Shown here: positions 1 to 7,209 of the stretch, piece after piece
Position numbering within the stretch: the stretch's first letter is position 1
Layout of the letters: the number at the start of each line of letters is the position of its first letter
DNA from: DASRJW01 sp035649435
GTDB taxonomy: Bacteria; Krumholzibacteriota; Krumholzibacteriia; G020349025
Length of the DNA stretch: 39,392 nt
NCBI GenBank assembly: GCA_035649435.1
Contig: DASRJO010000215.1
Location: 1-39,392 of the forward strand
Reading direction: 5' to 3'
Program-made: the position numbers and the translations under genes
Notes under the pieces: model-generated
What the model saw: only the letters and a program-made list of their open reading frames with translations
Databases searched by the model: none
What the model was told of the DNA's origin: nothing

Positions 1-79
1 GCCCGCCATGCTGTGCCAGCATGCGGCAGACGGTGGACTTCCCCGCGCCGATGCCGCCCACGACCGCATAGCGTCGCAT
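1..79 (-). CDS. coaE: dephospho-CoA kinase (N-terminal part, runs off the left edge)
   Basis: Only the first 26 codons are present. They read MRRYAVVGGIGAGKSTVCRM, a P-loop (GGIGAGKST) placed right at the N-terminus as in dephospho-CoA kinase, which phosphorylates dephospho-CoA in the last step of coenzyme A synthesis. The ATG shares one base with the TGA of polA (TGATG), so the two are translationally coupled; coaE beside polA is a common arrangement. Another small P-loop kinase cannot be excluded from this fragment, but motif spacing and context favour CoaE. Confidence 0.82.
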   Translation of the reverse strand, partial: MRRYAVVGGIGAGKSTVCRMLAQHGG

Positions 80-2781
80 CAGTGCGCCTCGGCCCAATGA
101 CGGCCCGTGCCGATTTCGACCATGAGCGGGACCGAGAGTCGCAAAGCGTGCTCCATCTCGTGGCGCGCGAGCGCCGCGACGCGTTCGAGCTCGGATTCGG
201 GCAGCTCGAACAACAGCTCGTCGTGCACCTGCAGGATCATGCGAGCGTGCAGGCGCTCGCTCTGCAGTCTCCGATGCACCCGGACCATCGCGATCTTGAT
301 CAAGTCGGCGGCGCTGCCCTGGATCGGCGCGTTGACGGCGACACGCTCGGCGAAGGCGCGTTGGCCCGGATGAGCGCTGGCGAGATCGGGCAGATGCAGC
401 TTGCGTCCGAGCAAGGTGGTGACGAAGCCTTGCTTCCGCGCCTGCTGCACCATGTCCTGAGTGTAGGCGCGGACGCCGGGATAGCTGGCGAAGTATTCGT
501 CGATGAAGCGCCGCGCCTCCTCGATCGAGATGCCGAGTTGCTGCGCCAACCCGCGCGCTCCCATGCCGTAGAGGACGCCGAAGTTCACCGTCTTCGCCGC
601 CGCGCGCTGCGCCGGCGTCACCGCCTCCGGCGCGCAGCTGGCGATGCGTGCCGCGGTCAAGGTGTGCACATCGCCGCCGTCGCGAAAGGCCTGAAGCAAG
701 GCGCGGTCCTGCGACAGATGCGCCATGATGCGCAGCTCGATCTGCGAATAATCCGCCGACAGCAGCCTTGCATCGGCTGCTTCGGCGACGAAGGCAGCGC
801 GGATGCGCCGCCCGATGTCGCTGCGGATCGGGATGTTCTGCAGGTTCGGATCCGAGGACGACAAGCGCCCGGTGGACGCCACCGTTTGGTGGAAGCAGGT
901 ATGGATCCGCCCGCTCTGCGCGTGCACCAAACGTGGCAAGGCCTCGGTGTAGGTCGAGCGCAGCTTCGCCAGCTGGCGGTACTCGAGCACCTGTCGCGGC
1001 AGCTCGTGTTCGAGCGCCAGACGTTCGAGAACGTCGCCGTCCGTGCTCCAACCTTTCTGCGTGCGCCTGCCGTGCGGCAGTCCGAGCTCGGTGAAGAGGA
1101 TTTCGCCCAGCTGCCGCGGCGACTGCAGATTGAACGGGCGGCCCGCGAGCGCATAGATCGCCGTCGCGAGAACCGCGCTGCGCTCCTCGAGCTCGTGTGA
1201 CAGCTTGCCGAGCTGCGCCACGTCCACCTTGACACCAGCCTGCTCCATGTCGAAAAGCACGCGGAGGAGCGGCATTTCGACCTCGTCGAACAATCCATGC
1301 AGGTGTGCGTCGCGAAGTTTGGTCTCGAGCCGTGCGACGAGAGGATGCAACGCCGCGGCGAGACCTCCGACCCACTTCTCGCTCTCGGCGCGCGGCATGC
1401 GGCGAGCGTCACCCCCGCGGGCGGCGCCTGGGCGCGGCACCTGCGACTCGAGCTGCTGGGCGACGATCGCCTCGAGATCCGGCGTCGGGCGCGATGGATC
1501 CAACACGTAGGAAGCGACCATGGTGTCGAACCAGGGTTCCCCCAGGACGAAGCCTTCGGCGTGCAACAAGGTCACCAGGTGCTTGAGATCGTGCCCGAGG
1601 AGTCGGAGCCCACTCCGCCGCATGCAGTTGCCGAGCACCGCGCGCACGGTCGCGATGTCCCAGCCTTCGCCACGCGGCGTTTCGAGACCGAGCCCGCCGA
1701 GGAGCGGCTGCGACCGTGCGCTTTCGAAGTGCAGGACGAAAGCATGGTCGGCGGATGGCGCGAGTGCGAGAGCATGGATTCCTTCTCTCCCCCCAGGGTC
1801 GGGCGCGGTCTGCGCGATCACGGCCAGCTGCTCCGCGGCTCGCAGGCGCTCGGCCAACGCCGTCAATTGCGCTTCGGATTCGACGGCCTCGACATGCACC
1901 GGACTCGCCGCTGCTGTCGGCGCCGGCAGCTTCTGCAACAGATGCCAGAACTCGAGCTGGCGCAAGATCTGCTGGAGTCGTGGCCAGTCGGGTGTTTGCC
2001 ACTGCAGGTCGTCCTCGCCGACGTCGAGCGGCACGTCGGTCACGATGCGCAGCAGCTGGCGCGAATGCTCGGCCGATTCCCGCCCCGCCTGGAGCTTCTG
2101 TCGCAGCGACAGTGGGGTCAAGCGCTCGATCTCGGCGTAGATCGCCTCGAGCGAACCGTGATCGAGCAACAGCTTGCGCGCCGTCTTCTCTCCGATCCCG
2201 CGCACGCCGGGAACGTTGTCCACCGCATCCCCTGTGAGCGCCAAATAGTCCACGATCTGCGCGGCCTCGAGACCGAGCTGGGCCCGCAACTCGGCGGGAC
2301 CGATTTCCTCGAGCTCGGTGCCGGCGCGGCGCCAGCGCAACATGCGAATCGAATCGGACAGCAATTGTTGAAAGTCCTTGTCGCCGGTCACCAAGTAGAC
2401 CTGGGCGCCGGCGCGCTCGAACCGCCGCGCCAAGGTGCCCAGGACGTCGTCGGCTTCGACGCCCGGGACCTGCAACCGCGGCAGGCGAAATGCATCGAGG
2501 GTTTCGTACAGGCGCCCGAGCTGTGCCGCCATCGCGTCGGGCATGGGGGGACGCCCGGCCTTGTATGTGGCGTCGAGATCGTGGCGGAAGGTCTTGCCGG
2601 GCGCGTCGAAGACGATCGCGGCGCGCGCCGGCGCATGGCGTTCGAGTGCCTTGAGCACGGTGTTGACGAAGGCGAAGGTGAGGCTGGTTTCTTCACCGCG
2701 TGAGTTGCGCAGCGGATTGCGCACGAAAGCGTAGTACGAGCGGTAGGCGAGCCCGGTGCCGTCGAGGAGCAGGACCTTCAT
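79..2781 (-). CDS. polA: DNA polymerase I with a decayed proofreading domain
   Basis: A 900-residue family A polymerase that fills gaps and removes RNA primers. The 5'-nuclease domain (about 1-290) looks intact: LLLDGTG, VEADDVLG (108-115), TGDKDFQQLL (132-141), LTGDAVDNVPG (182-192). The polymerase domain (about 500-900) keeps motif A SADYSQIELR (D677), motif B around K730 (KTVNFGVLYG) and motif C QVHDE (851-855). The middle 3'-5' exonuclease domain lacks its metal ligands: the place of the DTE motif reads VIAQTAPD (321-328), GxNLKYD has become GHDLKHL (396-402), and no YxxxD is left near 473-485. Such loss is known in Taq and Bst polymerases. The start ATG overlaps the nadD stop by four bases (ATGA), which rules out longer upstream starts. 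Confidence 0.96.
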   Translation of the reverse strand: MKVLLLDGTGLAYRSYYAFVRNPLRNSRGEETSLTFAFVNTVLKALERHAPARAAIVFDAPGKTFRHDLDATYKAGRPPMPDAMAAQLGRLYETLDAFRLPRLQVPGVEADDVLGTLARRFERAGAQVYLVTGDKDFQQLLSDSIRMLRWRRAGTELEEIGPAELRAQLGLEAAQIVDYLALTGDAVDNVPGVRGIGEKTARKLLLDHGSLEAIYAEIERLTPLSLRQKLQAGRESAEHSRQLLRIVTDVPLDVGEDDLQWQTPDWPRLQQILRQLEFWHLLQKLPAPTAAASPVHVEAVESEAQLTALAERLRAAEQLAVIAQTAPDPGGREGIHALALAPSADHAFVLHFESARSQPLLGGLGLETPRGEGWDIATVRAVLGNCMRRSGLRLLGHDLKHLVTLLHAEGFVLGEPWFDTMVASYVLDPSRPTPDLEAIVAQQLESQVPRPGAARGGDARRMPRAESEKWVGGLAAALHPLVARLETKLRDAHLHGLFDEVEMPLLRVLFDMEQAGVKVDVAQLGKLSHELEERSAVLATAIYALAGRPFNLQSPRQLGEILFTELGLPHGRRTQKGWSTDGDVLERLALEHELPRQVLEYRQLAKLRSTYTEALPRLVHAQSGRIHTCFHQTVASTGRLSSSDPNLQNIPIRSDIGRRIRAAFVAEAADARLLSADYSQIELRIMAHLSQDRALLQAFRDGGDVHTLTAARIASCAPEAVTPAQRAAAKTVNFGVLYGMGARGLAQQLGISIEEARRFIDEYFASYPGVRAYTQDMVQQARKQGFVTTLLGRKLHLPDLASAHPGQRAFAERVAVNAPIQGSAADLIKIAMVRVHRRLQSERLHARMILQVHDELLFELPESELERVAALARHEMEHALRLSVPLMVEIGTGRHWAEAH

Positions 2782-3368
2782 GCGCGCCTCCGCCGGCGCC
2801 AGCCATACAGACCGTGGGCTTCGATGTACCGGCGCACGAGGTCGGGCACCTGGTAGCGCACGGAGATCTGGCGGCCGAGCAGCGATCGGATGCTCGAGCT
2901 CGAGACCGACGACAGCACCAGCTCGTGATAATGCAGGCCGAGCGCCGTGGCGCGACGGCGGGCTCGCGCAGCGCCGGGGCGCGCGAACACGACCAGCCGC
3001 GCTTCGGCGACGATGTCCAGCCATTGTCGCCAGGACGGCAAGTCGAGCAGTGCATCGCCGCCGAGCAACAGGGTCGGCCGCTCGCCGCTCCGCGCGCGCC
3101 AGGTGCGAATGGTGTCGATGGTGTACGAGGGCCTGCTCTGCCGCAGCTCGACATCGCTGATGCGGAACGCCGGATTGCCGCGCACGGCCAGGCGCAACAT
3201 CGCCAACCGGTCCTCGGGTCCGGCCACGGACCGGCCCTTGTGCGGCGAGCGCCACGCCGGGACGAACACGACGCGATCGAGACGCTCGACGTGGCGCAAG
3301 ACTTCCGCCACCACCAGATGGCCTTGGTGGACCGGATCGAAGCTGCCACCGAACAGGGCGACGCGCAT
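2778..3368 (-). CDS. nadD: nicotinate-nucleotide adenylyltransferase
   Basis: A 196-residue enzyme that adenylates nicotinate mononucleotide to deamido-NAD in NAD synthesis. The N-terminus has the nucleotidyltransferase signature GGSFDPVHQGHL, and the C-terminal part has SSSSIRSLL, matching the family ISSTxIR motif; the length is usual. The C-terminal end is strongly basic (a run of arginines). The stop overlaps the polA start and the gene begins 7 bases after bamD, so bamD-nadD-polA-coaE appears to be one transcription unit. The usual partner rsfS is not next door. Confidence 0.93.
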   Translation of the reverse strand: MRVALFGGSFDPVHQGHLVVAEVLRHVERLDRVVFVPAWRSPHKGRSVAGPEDRLAMLRLAVRGNPAFRISDVELRQSRPSYTIDTIRTWRARSGERPTLLLGGDALLDLPSWRQWLDIVAEARLVVFARPGAARARRRATALGLHYHELVLSSVSSSSIRSLLGRQISVRYQVPDLVRRYIEAHGLYGWRRRRRA

Positions 3369-3375
3369 GGGCGTC

Positions 3376-4164
3376 CTAGCGCGGTTCTGGCGCGGTTTGT
3401 GGCTCCGCTGCCGACGACCGATGCTCGGCCTCGACCGCGGCGCGATGTCCGGGAAAATCAGCGATCAGCCGGCGATAGGTCGCCTCCGCCTCCGCCGACT
3501 GCCCGAGCAACTCGTGGCAGCGCGCCTTCCACAGCAAGGCCTCGGGCACCCAGCGGCTCTCGGGCGTGTCGCGCAGCACGACCTCGAAGTAGACCAGCGC
3601 GGAAGCCCACTGCTTGCGCTTGATCCACATCATGCCGATCTGATGCTCCTTCTCGGCGAGCCGATCGGCGACCTCGATCAAGCGCTCGCGCGTGTCGGCC
3701 GTATGCGGCGACTCCGGATAGCGCAGTTGGAACTCCTGCAAGCACGTCCGCGCCCGCAGCGCGAAGGTGGCATCGAGCTGGGGTGGTCGCATTTGCCCGA
3801 CGTAGCACAAGCACTCTTGGTAAGCGGCGTCGTCCCGGAGCAAGCTGCGGGGAAACTCGCGCACCAGGATGGAAAACTCCACCGCGGCCTCGGCGAAAGA
3901 CTTGCCCTTGTACTGCGCCATCCCGAGAAGGAACTGCGCCGAATCGGCGAGAGCATGCCCGGGGTGCAGGTCCAAGAAACGCTTGAAGTGTGCCTGCGCA
4001 TCGAGAAATCGATTGGCCTCGAGCGAGACGCGGCCGACCTCGAATTCATAGCGTTCGGAATCCTTGGACACCGGCACCGGCGGCAGGCCACAGCCGCCGA
4101 GCAGGGTCAAGGTCGCGCCGGCGATCCGGAGCGCGCGTCGCCACGTGGAGAAGGTCGATCTCAC
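3376..4164 (-). CDS. bamD: BamD-like outer-membrane assembly lipoprotein
   Basis: A 262-residue lipoprotein of helical TPR-type repeats resembling BamD, the essential lipoprotein partner of BamA in beta-barrel insertion. I chose the GTG at 4164 because it overlaps the stop of the TPR gene before it (GTGA). It gives a basic N-terminus, a hydrophobic stretch and the lipobox LGGC with the lipidated cysteine at residue 25. The repeats follow BamD-like patterns (YEFEVGRVSLEANRFLDA, AHFKRFLDLHPGHALADSA, PRSLLRDDAAY, LQEFQLRYPESPHTADT). No bamA is in the window. The main alternative is another TPR lipoprotein of the YfiO superfamily, which would not change the envelope role. Confidence 0.82.
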   Translation of the reverse strand: MRSTFSTWRRALRIAGATLTLLGGCGLPPVPVSKDSERYEFEVGRVSLEANRFLDAQAHFKRFLDLHPGHALADSAQFLLGMAQYKGKSFAEAAVEFSILVREFPRSLLRDDAAYQECLCYVGQMRPPQLDATFALRARTCLQEFQLRYPESPHTADTRERLIEVADRLAEKEHQIGMMWIKRKQWASALVYFEVVLRDTPESRWVPEALLWKARCHELLGQSAEAEATYRRLIADFPGHRAAVEAEHRSSAAEPQTAPEPR

Positions 4165-4913
4165 CGCGCTCCCAGGCGCGGATCGAGCACGGCATCGATC
4201 CACTCCAACCTCGCGGAGCTCGACGCGGTCTCGAGACATTCGCGCCAGGCGCGGGCCTGCACCGCTGCCGGGCCGTGGCGGACTTGCTCCCACGCGGTGC
4301 GCGCCGCGCCGATGTCGCCACGCGCTTGCGCCAGCTGACCCTGCAGCAGACGGGCCTCTTGCAGTTCGGGCATGGACTGGAGTACCAGATCCAGCTGTTC
4401 GCTGGCTTGCTCGAGCTTGCCGCGCTCGAACAGCGCACGCGCCAAACCCAGCCTCACATCGGCGTATCCCGGGCAGAGCCGCAGCGCGCGCCGCAGCTCT
4501 TCCTCCGCCTCCGGGAGCAAGCCATAACTGCGGTAGCGCTCCGCCAACCCGACGTGGCGCTTGGCCAAGTCGTCGAGCGCTGCTTCGGGCAGCTCTTCAC
4601 CGGCGCGGCGGGCCAGACGATCGAAGGTCCGCAGATGCTCGCGCGCACCTTGGTATGCACCCCGCTCGAACAGGAGGATGGCGAGATTGAGATGGCCCTC
4701 GGCGTAGTCGGGGTTGAGCTCGAGTGCCCGTTGCAGATGCGATTCGGCGCGCAGCGGTTCGCCCTGGAGCGACAACGCCAGAGCCAGCTGGTTGTGCACG
4801 TCCGGCCATTCGGGCCGATGGTAGGCGGCTAGTTGCAGCACGCGCACCGCTTCCGCGTAGCGGCCGAGCCCGAGCAGACTGCGTCCATGTGCGAGAGCGT
4901 TCTGCGGTTCCAT
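4161..4913 (-). CDS. TPR repeat protein, no signal peptide
   Basis: About 250 residues made almost wholly of tetratricopeptide repeats, for example GRYAEAVRVLQLAAYHRPEW, GEPLRAESHLQRALELNPDY and GKLEQASEQLDLVLQSMPEL. Such solenoids bind partner proteins. No export signal or membrane segment is visible, so the protein is probably cytosolic. Two starts are possible, GTG at 4919 and ATG at 4913; AGGAG lies 5 bases before the ATG and abuts the GTG, so I prefer the ATG. Its 3' end overlaps the bamD start by four bases, suggesting a fixed ratio between the two products, but the actual partner is unknown. Confidence 0.85.
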   Translation of the reverse strand: MEPQNALAHGRSLLGLGRYAEAVRVLQLAAYHRPEWPDVHNQLALALSLQGEPLRAESHLQRALELNPDYAEGHLNLAILLFERGAYQGAREHLRTFDRLARRAGEELPEAALDDLAKRHVGLAERYRSYGLLPEAEEELRRALRLCPGYADVRLGLARALFERGKLEQASEQLDLVLQSMPELQEARLLQGQLAQARGDIGAARTAWEQVRHGPAAVQARAWRECLETASSSARLEWIDAVLDPRLGAR

Positions 4914-4954
4914 CGTCACTCCTGGTCAACTCCCGAGCGGCTTCCCGGACCCAT

Positions 4955-5596
4955 TCAGTTCGACGCATTCTGGTTGGAAAAGAACAGCGCGATCAAACCG
5001 ACCACGATTCCGGTCACGACCACGGGCTCGACGTAGCGGTTCCATCCCTGCTCGGGGAGCGTCGCTTTCAGATAATCCGCGCTGCCTTTTTCCTCCAGCA
5101 CGCTCAAATTGTCCTCCGCCACCTCGTCGCTCAGCTTGGATTCGGCCTGTTCGCTCCAGAGAATGCTCGCGGCATCCTGATCGACCAGGCGGGCGAATAT
5201 CCGCGCGCTCGCTTCGCGTTCGAGACGGCGCTCACCGAACCAAGCGTGCCGCCACGCGCGCGGGTACGCGATTCTCAGATCGACGACCTCGAACTCGAGC
5301 TCCAGACCGAGCGAGTCCGGCCGCGTGAGCACGGTCATCCCCGACTCGGCGAGAGCGCCGGCGAGCGCGTTCTCGACCAGAAAGGAACCATCGTGCGTGC
5401 CGACGCTGCGAATCGCGACCTCACCGCCGCGTGCGTCTGTCGGCAGCTTGCCCACCAACTGTGTGCACGCGGCGCGTGCCGCGTCGCGGACCAGCTCGAA
5501 GTTGGTGCGCTGGGATTCCTGCGCACTCGCGGTCCGCACTGCGCCAATCACCGCCAGAGCGAGCCCCACTCCCACGCACCCATTCCGCATCCGCAC
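4955..5596 (-). CDS. exported protein of unknown function with a C-terminal membrane anchor
   Basis: I do not recognise a family with confidence. About 213 residues: a signal peptide (GCVGVGLALAVIGA, likely cleaved after TASA before QES), a compact alpha/beta-looking body, and a C-terminal hydrophobic segment (VEPVVVTGIVVGLIALFF) followed by SNQNASN. The body (VENALAGALAESGMTVLTR, then a stretch on a derived property) loosely recalls the FlgO/LpoB/CsgG N-terminal fold, where a short peptide precedes a nucleotide-free Rossmann-like core, but this is only an impression. Starts possible are GTG at 5599 or 5596 or ATG at 5590; GGGAGG sits 7 bases before the GTG at 5596. It follows rimO after 125 bases that hold a perfect palindrome. 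Confidence 0.72.
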   Translation of the reverse strand: MRMRNGCVGVGLALAVIGAVRTASAQESQRTNFELVRDAARAACTQLVGKLPTDARGGEVAIRSVGTHDGSFLVENALAGALAESGMTVLTRPDSLGLELEFEVVDLRIAYPRAWRHAWFGERRLEREASARIFARLVDQDAASILWSEQAESKLSDEVAEDNLSVLEEKGSADYLKATLPEQGWNRYVEPVVVTGIVVGLIALFFSNQNASN

Positions 5597-5662
5597 CACG
5601 TTTCCTCCCGCGGCAGGTTCGGGCAAGCAACAGGACCAACTCAAGTTAAGGCGCACGTGGCG

Positions 5663-5683
5663 CGCCAAGTCAAGGACTTGGCG
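5663..5683. promoter_or_regulatory. perfect 9-bp inverted repeat over a -35-like box
   Basis: The arms CGCCAAGTC (5663-5671) and GACTTGGCG (5675-5683) are exact reverse complements with a 3-base spacer. On the minus strand the repeat contains TTGACT, followed 18 bases later by TTAACT, a possible promoter for the exported protein gene starting at 5596. It lies 38 bases after the rimO stop. No run of T follows, so a simple intrinsic terminator is less likely than an operator or an mRNA hairpin. Confidence 0.45.
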
Positions 5684-5721
5684 AGCGTTCCAATGCAGCA
5701 AGAGCCCGCGCGACAACGAGT

Positions 5722-7209
5722 TCAGGCTGCGAGTCCCGGCGGGCTCGCAGTGGGTCCCACACGTGCCCGCAGGTCGTGGACGCAGGCATCGACGATGGTG
5801 GCGTCCACGAACTCCCCGGGCACGAGCGGTCGCGTGGATTCCAGAAACACCAGGCCATCGATGTCGAGCGCCTCGCTCTCCGTTCGCCCGATCGCTTGCG
5901 CCCGCGGCCAGAGCGGCGACCCTTCGACGCCGCCGGCATCGATCCGGGCGTCGACGAGGACGCGAGGTCGAGTCCCCACGCGCGCGGCGGCGCGCCGCGC
6001 GGCGATGTGCATCTGAATCTCGGTCAACACCTGCATGCGGCGCATGGCGGTGCTCGCGCGCGGCCGCCCCGCGAGGTCATACGACGCGGTCCCGGGCTCG
6101 CGCGAATAGGTGAAGATGCCGAGGCGATCGAATTCGATCTCTTCGACGAATCGGCACAATTGGACGAAGTCGCGCTCGGTTTCTCCTGGAAAGCCGACGA
6201 TCACCGAGGTGCGCAACGCGATCTCGGGTCGCCGCTGGCGCAGGTCGAGAAATTGCCGGCGCAATTTCGCCGCCGTGTACGGCCGCCGCATGGCGCGCAG
6301 CACCCGTGTCGACGCGTGCTGCATCGGCATGTCGAGATAGCGGGCGATGCGCGGCAATTCGAACAGCTCCTTGGCCATGCGCGCCGTCAGGTGACTCGGG
6401 TGCGCGTACAACAACCGGATCCATTCGAGGCCGTCGATCTCGGCGAGCGCGCGCGCGACATCGAGAAGGTCGGCGCGCTCGGGCAAATCAAAGCCGTAAT
6501 GAGTCAGATCCTGCGCCACGAGATGCAGCTCGCGCACACCGCGCGCCGCCAGCGCGCGTGCTTCGGCGGCGAGGTCCGCCACCGGGCGGCTACGCTGCGT
6601 GCCACGCATCAGCGGAATGGAGCAGAAGGTGCAGGCATTGCTGCAGCCCTCGGAGAGCTTGAGATACGCCGTGTGCGCCGGGGTGAGCAGGACGCGTTGC
6701 CCGAAGCCGGCGAATGCGCCGCTCGGCGCACGGCGGCTGCCAGAGCGATCCGTTGCCGCGCGCAAGGCGACGGCGGGTTGCTGGGCCATCGCTGCCTCGA
6801 GCAATGCGCCGAGCTGGCCGTGCGCGCCCGCGGGCAACCACAGATCGACTTCGGGCAGCGACTCGGCCAACTCCTCCGGCGCACGCGCCACCAGACAGCC
6901 GAGAACGCCGAGAATGCGGCCGTGTCCGTATGCCTTGTGTTGCGCCAGCTCGAGGATGCGCTGCACGGACTCCTCGCGCGCGATTTCCAGGAACCCGCAG
7001 GTGTTGACCAACAACACGTCGGCGGCGGCGGGATCGCTGACCGATCGCGCACCCGCGGCGGCCAACAGGCCGAGCGTCGCCTCGGCATCGACGAGGTTCT
7101 TGGCGCAGCCGAGCGAATCGAGATAGACACGCACGCCGGCGAGAGTCGCGGGCGGAACGAGCGGCGAGGGCGAGAAGAGAGTCATGGAACCGCGGGGGTC
7201 AGGGTTCAT
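5722..7209 (-). CDS. rimO: ribosomal protein S12 methylthiotransferase
   Basis: Radical-SAM enzyme of the MiaB/RimO family that methylthiolates an aspartate of ribosomal protein S12. The N-terminal UPF0004 domain carries the three auxiliary-cluster cysteines in SLGCAKNLVDAE, NTCGF and VLGC; the first phrase is typical of RimO rather than MiaB. The radical-SAM motif is CSNACTFC followed by IPLMRGTQRSRP. The C-terminal part is a TRAM-like domain ending before 5722. The ATG at 7209 overlaps the ftsK stop (ATGA) and gives 495 residues; an in-frame ATG at 7185 would shorten this by 8. Neither has a strong ribosome site, so coupling to ftsK is likely. Confidence 0.93.
   Translation of the reverse strand: MNPDPRGSMTLFSPSPLVPPATLAGVRVYLDSLGCAKNLVDAEATLGLLAAAGARSVSDPAAADVLLVNTCGFLEIAREESVQRILELAQHKAYGHGRILGVLGCLVARAPEELAESLPEVDLWLPAGAHGQLGALLEAAMAQQPAVALRAATDRSGSRRAPSGAFAGFGQRVLLTPAHTAYLKLSEGCSNACTFCSIPLMRGTQRSRPVADLAAEARALAARGVRELHLVAQDLTHYGFDLPERADLLDVARALAEIDGLEWIRLLYAHPSHLTARMAKELFELPRIARYLDMPMQHASTRVLRAMRRPYTAAKLRRQFLDLRQRRPEIALRTSVIVGFPGETERDFVQLCRFVEEIEFDRLGIFTYSREPGTASYDLAGRPRASTAMRRMQVLTEIQMHIAARRAAARVGTRPRVLVDARIDAGGVEGSPLWPRAQAIGRTESEALDIDGLVFLESTRPLVPGEFVDATIVDACVHDLRARVGPTASPPGLAA

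Noticed and set aside
1297..2703. A 468-codon plus-strand frame opposite polA
   Set aside because: A shadow of polA, without recognisable domains.
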